The notes beneath the pieces are model-generated. The model did not search any database, was not told where the DNA came from, and saw only the letters and a list, made by a program, of their open reading frames with translations. Of a DNA stretch of 64,000 nucleotides, positions 54,729 through 64,000 are shown piece after piece; position 1 is the stretch's first letter, and each line of letters begins with the position of its first letter. Source of the stretch: Sesamum alatum (lineage: Eukaryota > Streptophyta > Magnoliopsida > Lamiales > Pedaliaceae). The DNA lies in the NCBI GenBank assembly GCA_034509735.1, contig JACGWO010000005.1, positions 35,370,479 to 35,434,478 of the forward strand, written 5' to 3'. The translations under genes and the position numbers were made by a program.

Positions 54729-57700
54729 TAAGAAACTAATTCGTTTTTCTCTCTCTATGAGAGTCCCCCTCTGACGAGAGGATCTTTCCCTTATTCTTTA
54801 AGGTTGACTTCCCCCCGTTTTCTTTTCTTTTCCTTTTCTTGTTTTGCTTTCCTTGTTTCCAGGCTTTGCCGCTGCTCCGAGGAGTCTTCACCGGCTTCAT
54901 CATCGATATTGCCCAAGGGACTGCGTCGCTATGTCGTGTTGTTGACTCGGGTATGGCTGACGACCTCCTGCAACCATATTCAGAAGATGAAGTGACGAAA
55001 GCTCTTTTCCAAATGGCCCCTCTTAAATCTCCAGGACTAGACGGTATGTCCCCGGTCTTTTTCCAGAAGCATTGGAATATTGTTAAATCTGATGTACTTG
55101 CTTGTGTCCTTCGGTTGCTTAATTCTCACATTATGCCTCCAAATCTTAATGATACTAATATCGTGCTTATCCCTAAGTGCAAAAATCCCGAGAGCCTTAA
55201 CCAATTTCGCCCGATTAGCCTCTGCAACGTAGTTTATAAGATAGCTTCCAAAACCGTGGCTAACAGATTGAAAACAATGCTTGACCACGTAATCCCCCCC
55301 GTACAATCGGCTTTCGTTCTCAGACGCTTAATAACTGACAACATCCTTCTTGCTTTCGAATTAAATCATTTTCTGAACACTAAGGTGTAAGGCAAACATG
55401 GTTTCATGGCACTGAAGCTTGATGTTAGCAAGGCTTATGATAAAGTTGAGTGGGCCTTCTTGGAATAGGTTCTTTCTAAACTTGGTTTCCCTCCCCACTT
55501 CACCCACCTCATTATGCTTTTTGTTTCGTCAGTTTCTTACTCTTTTATGCTTGGGGGTCATCAGTTTGGTTCACTCACCCCACAGAGGGGGCTCCGTCAA
55601 GGTGACCCCCTCTCCCCCTATCTTTTTCTCATTTGTACGGAATGTTTTAGCTCTTTGATTCGCACTGCTGAGAGGGATAATTTGATAAAGGAAATATCTG
55701 TTTGCCGAGGTGCACCTCGTATTTCACATCTCCTTTTTTGCAGATGATACTCTCATTTTCTCGAATGCTTCAGTGGAGAGCGTGCAGTCCATCAAGACGG
55801 TGTTGGAAAGATACCGATTGGCGTCCGGCCAAGAAATCAACTTCCATAAATCCTCGGTGGCCTTTAGCCGTAACACCTGTGCTAGCGTTCGCCAATTGGT
55901 GGGTCAGGAGCTACAAGTACGATCTGAAAATAAAATGGAACTCTACCTTGGAGCAGCGCGTTCAAAGAAGGAGTTATTCCCATCTCTTCGGGACAGAATG
56001 TGGGCAAGGATCAATGGATGGAACGAAAAAAACCTCTCCGAAGCAGGTAAAAAAATCCTTATTAAGTCCGTTATCCAGGCTATTCCCTCGTATACTATGG
56101 GTTGTTTCAGGTTACCTACTACTTTCCTGCGTGAATTGAGTAGTATGACTGCGAATGTTTGGTGGAGTAACCGTGGACAAAGTAAGACCCATTGGATTTC
56201 TTGGAAGAGGTTGTGCAATAGTAAACTCCATGGCGGTATGGGCTTCCGTGAGCTTCACCTGTTCAATCTCGCCATGCTTGCTAAGTTGTGGCGCATCTTA
56301 GAGCATCCGGACAAGCTTTTATCACGTGTTCTCAAAGCACGCTGTTTTTTGAATTGCACCATACTGGAGGCCAATGTTGGCAGACGCCCATCGTATACAT
56401 GGCGTAGTTTGATGGCAGCATTACCGGTTCTCCGAGCAGGCTGCAGATAGAGGGTGGGTTCGGGCACCTCGATTAATGCTTGGCACGATCCTTGGCTCCC
56501 TCGCCCAGCCACTTTTCGGTCCATCACACTTCCGACGCAGCAAAATGCAACACTCAGGGTCTCGAATCTGATTGACTCTTCTTCAAAGGACTGGAACACC
56601 CAGCTGGTCCGTGACACGTTCTGGCCGGTGGACAGTGACCTCATCTTGGGGATTCCTTTGAGCAAGTTTAGCCTTGATGATAAGTTTATTTGGCACTTCA
56701 CACAGAGCAGAGCCTTCACCGTTCGTAGTGCTTACCATTTGGCTTGCACCCTTGATATACCTGTCGGTTCCAATGACCCGAGACAGCACCAAGCTTGGTG
56801 GAGAAAGCTTTGGCAGGCGCCGATTCCGAATAAGATCAAAGTTTTCACACGGCACGCCTGCTGCAATGCACTTCCGACTTCGACGAATATTCCCAAGAGA
56901 ATACCGCATGTGCACCCTGCTTGCCCATTTCGTTTTGATGAGAAGGAGGACATCTCCTACGTCCTCTTTCATTGCCCTTTTGCGAGACAGGTATGGAACT
57001 TATCCAATATTCGCCGAGATCTGGTTCTCTCTTCCACTGATGACTTCTTGCAATGGGCTAAAAGGATCAGTTCTTCTCTCGATTCGTGGGACTTTTGCTT
57101 TTGTCTTATTCTTTGTTGGAGCATTTGGTGGTGTAGGAATTGTAAGCTCATGCAGCAATCAGTGCTGCTGCCTAACAAGCTCGTCCGCTTTGCAGCTGCT
57201 TATTTGGTTGCAGTTGGGCTTCAGAACTGTGATGCACGGCTTCGCCCACAAGCCCCCCGTGTGTCCCACTGGAGTTGTCCCCCATCAAGTACTATTAAGA
57301 TCAATTGTTACGGCGCTACTTTTGACAACGGCGGGGAACTCGGTGTGGAGTCATCGCCAAAGATGAACGTGGAATTTGCGTTGCTTGGTCTTCCCTTCGC
57401 CTTCCTTGGAGAGCTAATGGCGAGTTTCCAGAGGCCGTTGCAGCTCGACATGGCTTGGAGCTGGCTGCTCGCTTTGGATGGACTGATATCTTTTTGGAGA
57501 GTTACTGTGCTAACTTAATCTCCAAGCTTCGATCTTCATCCCCTGATTCGTCTTTCATCGGACCAATTGTGGCTGACATTCTTCACCTTGCACACTTGTT
57601 TCCTTCTTGTCATTTTTGTTTTGTCTATCGTGACTGTAATACTGTGGCGTACTCTTTGGCCAAATCTACTGTGGGTTCTTTGGAAGGCACTTCCAACCTA

Positions 57701-57772
57701 CCTCCAAAGGTGGGCTGGCTTTGCCACCTTTGATATCTCGCATTATGAATATAGTAAATACCTTTCAAAAAA
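54729..57772 (+). mobile_element. 5'-truncated plant L1-type LINE with target-site duplication
   Basis: About 3.04 kb, ending in a short A tail. Flanked by AACTCTAAAATAGAACAA (54711-54728) and AACTCTAAAATAGACCAA (57773-57790), 17 of 18 identical. A direct repeat of this length plus an A tail is what target-primed reverse transcription leaves. The element carries reverse transcriptase, a zf-RVT-like region and RNase H, but no ORF1 and no endonuclease. The first ~140 bases are CT-rich and non-coding (TTTTCTTTTCCTTTTC). They may be a 5' UTR joined to the RT region by an internal deletion, or simply sequence that precedes it. Confidence 0.88.
54875..57734 (+). pseudogene. LINE reverse transcriptase / RNase H polyprotein, dead
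   Basis: Order of recognisable parts: LLQPYSEDEVTKALFQM and KSPGLDGM (RT start), NQFRPISLCNVVYKIASK, ALKLDVSKAYDKVEW, GLRQGDPLSPYLFLI, FADDTLIFS (catalytic Asp pair present), SGQEINFHKS, AGKKILIKSVIQAIPSY, the zf-RVT region FTVRSAYHLA ... WQAPIPNKIKVF ... HCPFARQVW (about 56690-57000), then RNase H. Disabling changes: TAA at 55388-55390, TAG at 55466-55468 (in FLE-stop-VLSKLGF), one extra T in a T run at 55731-55740 just before FADD, TAG at 56448-56450, and a frameshift near 57340 between DNGGELG and CGVIAKDERGICVAW. In RNase H two of the usual catalytic Asp positions read Tyr (NCYGA, ESYCANL). It encodes no working enzyme. Confidence 0.88.
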
Positions 57773-57790
57773 AACTCTAAAATAGACCAA

Positions 57791-59463
57791 ATAGTATTTC
57801 TTCCACAAAAAGTGGCTTATTTTCCAAGTTAGTTTGAATAGCACTTCTCTAATAATAGGAAAGTAATGCGGATAAGATTTTTCTATTTCAAGTCCTGTTG
57901 CACTATCTATTCCATTCAACATACACATTCCATATGTATACAGATAGCATCACGTATTTTATTTAAAAGAAAATTTTATATACATAGTGTGTGTATATTA
58001 AGTGAGATACAATAGGATTTTGTAATACAAAATCCAATCCGAAAGTAATGTTTGGTTGTATGAAATAGTAAAGAATCTTTGTTTCCCTGAGAACATCTGC
58101 AGGTACCTCAATTCATCCAATCATCAAAATCAAACTTCCATCCAGATGCAGATCATAAATCACATTTCAATCCCACCACTTACATATACCAGTGAGATTG
58201 TACATCTCATCACTCATACCATGTAAATAACATCAGGCCTTCAATTTAACACACACCAACCAAGCAAAAATTAGTGTGCAGAATAAGAGAACATATCATA
58301 CATAATCAACCCAACCAAACGAGGCCTTTGCTGTACAAAATAAGAATACATCAAAATCAACCATGCAAAGCCTTCAATCTGTACAACGACTTATATAGTT
58401 CAAATATCAAAAGTTCTCCATATTCAGAAAGACAACACAACCTATATGATACACAAATACAAACAGTTGAGACTAGTCGGTCCAGAGTCGACAAAAGTGA
58501 TGGCACTATATTTACCATGACGCTACCATGCTAGTCTCGTTGTTCATGGATACAAATGGCTACTGCAGTGCTGATGGTGGCAAACTCACTCAAATTCACT
58601 GTTTACAGTACACCACTCATTGATACACAAGAATTTCGCTACAAAGAACTATCTCGCAGGTTTCTAGCTGACTACCAAAGCGACGACTAATACATACCAG
58701 GAAGACATTTCCAGGAAAAGAAAACAATCAAAAATAGTGAAAAGCAGGTACGGCACTACTACAAACAAAATTAACCAAGCACTAAATAGCAAAAGTAACT
58801 TATTCCTTGCAACTGTAGACACTGGTCAAGTATTACAGCAGCAATTCTTTTGCAACTTTCATATGAGATGGTTGATGGAGTTTATGAGAGACTGGAATGA
58901 TGTGATCCCTTTTAGATCACTAGAAACATCAAGCATTAGAGATAGCATTGATAGATCTAGCAAACGTTTATCCCCATTTTAAGAAAATCTGAAGAAACAT
59001 GTTAATTGATTTGGATACACCTATACCGAGATTCCAACTTATACAACCTTCAGTTCTTGGCTTCGCAAATACCCATGCATTTGCAGGTCAGTATAAGTTT
59101 CACATATTGATAACCGAAACATAGATACAAATCTATATATCAGAAGATCTCCCTACCTACATGTCAATATATTTGAAATACAAAGTCAAACTCATATTAT
59201 CCCCTCTTTCCTCAAAAATGAAGGGGACCCAAGTTCCTTTCATTTTCATAGAAATGTACATGTACTGAAACTTATATTTCTCAATAATGACATCAATGAC
59301 CCAATCGAAAGATTAAATAGCTCCATCCGATATGAGGAGACAATATCATGTCCATCCTTCTGCAATTCCATCATGTGGTTCAACTGATCTTGGTGGAAGT
59401 GCCAGATAACAAATTACCAGAGACCGTTGACCACAAGAATGCGAAAAATAAATCAATCAATTA
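57791..59463 (-). other. 3' UTR and downstream region of the right-edge gene
   Basis: On the minus strand this follows the stop codon at 59464. The part nearest the gene (about 58100-59463) is only moderately AT-rich and transcript-like, so the 3' UTR may be long. The small open frames here (for example 58274-58534 and 58737-58982) have no recognisable domain. Confidence 0.4.
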
Positions 59464-62400
59464 TTATAGTGATAGACATTGTACCCTGTCGGGAAGACTT
59501 CTTGGCATGGGCAGAGCAGTTACATATCTTTGCGCACAAGGTCTCTGAGTAGTTGACATTGCATCACTTGATGCTGCCTCGGCACTATCAGTTTGCCCAC
59601 GGCCATGGAATTTAGCAAATCGATTGATAACAGAGAACTTCTCTAAATCTTGACATTCCACTCTCAAGTCCAAAATCGATGCACCTTTCTCCAGTCTGCC
59701 ACATACAAATGCATGTGTATATCAATGGGAAAGATGAATACAAGAACACAACCATAGAAGATGAAAGTATGCAAAAACTACATATTAATAGCAAACACTC
59801 TTCACTCCCTCCTGCCACTCCTCGAAAACCACAATGGATTGAGGATGCAAACTAAAAGAAGAAGAGTAACAAAGTGAAGGGACAGAGAAGAAGCAAGCAA
59901 ACAAGGGGTAAGGAAGTGAAGCAGTAATACCACTAAAGAACACATGAAAACCTAAAACACTGAGCAATGCCGTACGGTGCGTTCTAAAATGCGCTACAAG
60001 AGATGATAAGAATGTATTAACAGTACAAATTGTACTAGATTTACATTGTTATGCTGCTATCACATAATGCTAAATAATAGTTATATGAGATGGTCCAACA
60101 AATAAGTAAATGCTCTCCTTTCATCTCAAGCTATGCATAAACATAGTGATTGACAGAGTCTAAATGCTGATCGTGCACACTCACCAGATAACAGGAAAAT
60201 TAGCATGTGTAAATTAGATAGCATGAAAACAGAAAAAAGAGACATTATAAATCTAAAACTATGACAGTCAAAAGTTCAAACCGTGGCAGCCAGTATGGAA
60301 TGTTTTAGCTCAAACTCGAGTTTAAATTTATAGGGAGGCCGAGATTAGCTTGGAGCGCATTTAGTCTTATTTGGTGCTGAAGCTCGACTACGTCACCTAA
60401 CTTTAAGATTTGAGCCTGTCTCATCTAAGTGGAAGCTCAAGCTCATCTTAGAAGTGGCTCAACTAAATATCTAAAACTAAAATTTCTTAGTTGTCACAAT
60501 ATTTTTTTTATAGCTAATACACTGGTAAACAAGTATATTATTATATATAAGCTCATGGCATGCGCGACTCTCCCCAGCTATCAACATAATCCGTACACAA
60601 ATAGAAACATGAAATTATTTCAAACCTATAACACATCTGTATTTCCACCAAATGAAGTTTACGGGACCTGGAAGTTGGACTACTAACATGGCATTATAAC
60701 AAGCTTATAGTGTGACTCAAAGTCAAATATTCCAGGCTAAGTAATACACTACAAACTTGACGTTTCTACTTAATCCACATGTTTTTCTGAGCTTCAGGAT
60801 CATATCAGGCCAAACGTTTCATTAGGAAATAGAAATATACATAAACAAATGAGCATGAGAAACTTCGTTCAGACAACAATTTGATAGACTTAAATCTAAC
60901 AAAAGCATATAAGTTTAAACTTACAATTGCTAACTCAAATACCACCTGATAAGGAGTAAAAACTTAATACAAACAAACGCTAGCATCCTAACTTGGGACA
61001 ACTTCAGGGAATTTTCAGCTAAAAGCCTTATTGAGATCAAGTTAACTCACAAAATTGATTGAGCTCGGTTTAGATGACTAAACTCAAACCAGGGAGAGTG
61101 ACCCACACTCTACTTTAGCTTAATAAACAATCCTTGTACACCTATGGACCTGCAAGCCTGTTGGATGTGGGAACTGCATCCAGTCCCCACTAAATACAAT
61201 GTCGCCATCGAGCTCCAAAAATGGCCTAATATAGACATATTGATTTGTTGCACATGCTCTTTCTGAAAAATGGTAATAAGTTTGTAACTCTTCCATTCAC
61301 AATTTCAATTGGGATTGATCATTAGAATCACCTCTACATAATATGATGTCATAATATAGTGTGACATCATCCAGGATTGTTCCCATGCGCATAGCAGTTT
61401 CTCCTGTAACGCATAGTTCCTTATAATTTGGGCTCCTGGTATTCTAGCAGTTCGCTCAAATACATCTGTAAGGACACAATCAGACTCCTGTGTAGAAAAA
61501 CGAGTTTAAGCATCTCTTACAATCTGGCTAGAGCTCGCATGCTTGCAGATCTATCAATAGTAGGACTTTAACCAGCTCAAGTATGTAGAAAAAATTAGGA
61601 CTGTGTCCAAAGTCCTCACAGTCCAACGCAAAACCAACTAGTAACTGCAAATTAGTGCATATCCATTCACTTTACTATTCCCCAGTGTCACTCTTGAACC
61701 TATGCACATCTCCAATCATCTGCAAGTATTACGATATACCCCAGAGCCACTTGATTCTAAATAACATCAGCATCACAAACTTCAATCGTCAATTGCAGAT
61801 TCTTGGAGGATCAAATGACGATCGTGGGACATAATAAAAAAGATGGATCATATGTCAAGCAGTTAGATACTTATTTTCATTTTCTTGATTTAATTTGTTT
61901 TAGTACAACTCTGCTGATTATGAACTAGAGACATGCACCCAGAAAAAAAGGCTCAGCACCCTCCATTAATGATGACGAGAATGATTAGGTTGCATAACTC
62001 CTCCACCTACTTCGCACCATACCTTTTGTAGAGCACATAAAAGCAAACAGCAAACGATATAAATAGTGACACCTGATTGTGTTGGAAAATTAGCACAAGG
62101 ATAAATTCAGAATTTTTAGATTCAGAAGGAACCATGTCTAGAAGCATGGATGCAGATTTACAACTTCTGGCAATTGCTGCATGATGTACCCTTAAATATT
62201 TCAGCAATATGCTTAAAAATATACTTGGTATGTTTATACAGAGACCGAGATCTTCAATTTTTTGTTTTAATGTACAATAAACTCAAACATTATAACATAC
62301 ACTTTAAAACTTAGGACAGAGTAAGAAAAGTAAACCAGAGATGTCAGAGAGGACTGCAGAATGCAATGAATAATAATGGACACAAATAAACCAAAGATAC

Positions 62401-64000
62401 GAGATAGTTATTCTAAGGATCTCCTCAATAAGGTAATGATGTGGAGTACACAAGTCGTGCCACAAAAAATTCAGTTATCTTTTCCACCAAAAAATCTTTC
62501 AAACATTTAAACCAAGACTGACTTAGAGAAAATCACAGAAAAGCTATACCAAATTTAGATAAGATATACATCCAGACGCAACAAAAACCAGAAGAAACAA
62601 GACAAGGTGCACAAACTTACCTCAAGAAATCACTTTCCAGCTTCCTTGCTTTCCCAAACAACTCTTCAACAACTTTTGCAAAACGTGGATTACCATTTAG
62701 TTTGCGCTCAGCAGGATGTCTAGAAGATAGTTCACAAATAAAAATAGTTAGTTAGACTGATGAAGAACAACAAAGCAACAACCAGAGCTATTAAATAAAA
62801 ATAATCAAGTGTTTGCCACGACTCAACCAACTCCGAGAATATCCAAATGAGTTCTTACAGATTCACGTCATCAAGGGGCAAACCCAAATCACTTGAGCGT
62901 GAAGCAATCCTGCATGCATCTCCCAGCACTACTCTAGATAGAGCATAAGTGACACTCTCATGCCCTGAACTAGCATCAGCGGAGAGAATAGTTGCTGGGG
63001 GAGGCTGAAATAATTGCTGCATAAGCTGTGTTGTCAAAATAAGTCTTCTCTTTGATCTAAGCTCCAGAGGTCCATCTTCAATCAATTCAGCATCATGTTC
63101 AACCTGTCATACAGGAAAAGAGATAATGAGTCAGAAGAACCCTGTAAGAATTGCACATTTGGAATGTGGAGAGCATAGTAGCAACCCCATCATACCTTCT
63201 CAGTAAGACGATTTGCTGCCTTACTCCAGTCTGCTTCTGCCACACTGCATGCATCAAAATTTATGCAGATTAACAAAGAAGTTTTGCAGCAAGAGCCAAA
63301 CACTTAGAGCATTAAAAGTGACACATGCACAAAATTGCTGCTTAATTCCATGAATCAAGTAAAGCTACTTCACTTTTCATTATGAACAAAACTCGGTAAG
63401 AGAAGAAACACCAGCAAATGAAAACAAACTGATTATGTATGATTACCTGAGAGTCGAAAGATTTTGTGAACCATCTGACATCTCTTTATACCAAGGATGG
63501 AGTTCAGAAGTAGCACTCTTCCGCTTCTTGGGTCTCAAAAGCACCGGATTTGGATCAGTCATATTTAGCTGCAATGACTGAGGAGAAGACAAATGATCTG
63601 CTACCAGTGTGGGGGTAGAATTTAGAACAGAGCCACCAACTTGACATGCATCAATTGGAGCAGCAGTACGTTTATCCTCCGGAGTAGGAGCATCCAAAAT
63701 ACTAGAAGATTTCACAAGAGTAAATGGTGGTTCTCCTAATCCTAGTGATGTAACTTTGTGTGCATTATAAATGGGCACCATCTGCCCATTCTTGAAAGTT
63801 CCATACTGGTTGAACCAGGACGGTGCCATCTGGGGACTAACCTGATGATGTTCCACTCTAACAGAAGTAGTACAATCAGTAGAAGGGTTGCTCTCAGACC
63901 CACGCAGACCAAGTGCCACAACATCCTGTGCAGCAACATTTCCATGTAAAGAAGTATTCTTTTGCAAGATATCAGATGGCATAGAGGCACTCACTGTCTT
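59464..64000 (-). CDS. conserved plant protein of unknown function, C-terminal exons (partial)
   Basis: Minus-strand gene entering from the right edge. Exons: beyond 64000 to 63447, 63244-63196, 63103-62859, 62719-62621 and 59695-59464, all with GT-AG borders and phases that join. The visible protein has a Ser/Thr/Pro-rich segment, the block MAPSWFNQYGTFKNGQM, RPKKRKSATSELHPWYKEM (basic, possible nuclear signal), VAEADWSKAANRLTEK, the block LRSKRRLILTTQLMQQLFQP, SADASSGHESVTYALSR, an acidic/basic helical stretch (FAKVVEELFGKARKLESDFL) continuing as RLEKGASILDLRVECQDLEK, FAKFHGRG, and the end RYVTALPMPRSLPDRVQCLSL read across the last exon. I recognise these as the conserved C-terminus of large plant proteins loosely called dentin-sialophosphoprotein-like (Arabidopsis AT5G07980 group, from memory). 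Their biochemical role is not known to me. No stop or frameshift was seen. Confidence 0.85.
59696..62620 (-). other. large intron of the right-edge gene
   Basis: About 2.9 kb between the donor TTGAG|GTAAG (62621/62620) and the acceptor TGTGGCAG|ACTGG (59696/59695). Joining the two exons keeps the frame and gives a continuous helical segment (ESDFLRLEKGASILDLRV), so no exon need be missing. It contains ordinary, moderately AT-rich DNA with no recognisable insertion or gene. The small open frames inside are not supported. Confidence 0.6.

Noticed and set aside
54839..55390. Treating the RT frame as an active retrotransposon gene
   Set aside because: Stops at 55388 and 55466 and frameshifts at about 55735 and 57340 show that it is dead.
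58274..58982. Open frames of 81-86 codons downstream of the right-edge gene
   Set aside because: They lie on the opposite strand in the presumed 3' UTR or beyond, with no domain or codon bias.
1..64000. Search for tRNA, rRNA, organellar or viral-derived blocks
   Set aside because: No complete tRNA, no rRNA, no organellar gene order and no viral coat or replicase pattern was recognised by eye; only weak tRNA-like SINE boxes were found.

Overview
The window is nuclear DNA of a flowering plant. It is very AT-rich, its genes are widely spaced and split by GT-AG introns, and it carries plant-specific families: R1-type CC-NB-ARC-LRR immune receptors, a PPR protein, a NAC gene and a plant L1-type LINE. 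The R1-like receptors point to a lamiid asterid, most likely Lamiales (sesame-like). That placement is an inference from family knowledge, not a database result.

Genes, left to right. Two tandem R1-like NLR genes lie on the minus strand (4954-7662 and 16191-18917). Both are intact single-exon frames, and they share their immediate 5' and 3' flanks, so they arose by segmental duplication. A 14-repeat P-class PPR gene (body 31539-33173, plus) has a presequence-like frame just upstream in a different phase. A broken GRF-type zinc-finger gene lies at 38301-38631 (minus). A three-exon NAC gene (44578-46537, plus) has a frame-disrupted second exon, and a partial duplicate of its exon 1 and intron 1 lies 6.3 kb downstream (51069-51600). 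The first two exons of an Asterix/UPF0139 membrane-protein gene sit at 53025-53463 (minus), with no third exon visible. A dead, 5'-truncated LINE lies at 54729-57772 between near-perfect target duplications. At the right edge are the last five exons of a conserved plant gene of unknown function (59464 to beyond 64000, minus), with one intron of about 2.9 kb.

Most of the rest is small non-autonomous transposons. The commonest are fold-back, Mutator-like (MULE-type) elements with long terminal inverted repeats and 9-10 bp target-site duplications. Several duplications are perfect when read by eye: 3142-3634, 7942-8287, 11025-11941, 19439-19744, 29843-30341, 36362-36790, 41748-43029 and 52349-52893. 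There are four CACTA-type MITEs in two families, and several Helitrons. One Helitron is a tandem array at 26269-28636. Another, at 41604-43362, has its empty site preserved in a neighbouring tandem repeat. Nesting is common, and the relative order of insertions can be read directly, especially at 39.3-44.1 kb, 35.2-37.5 kb and 19.2-20.1 kb.

I saw no operon, CRISPR, phage or other prokaryotic feature and no intact viral gene. All exon boundaries and element ends were placed by eye and have not been checked by alignment software or transcripts.
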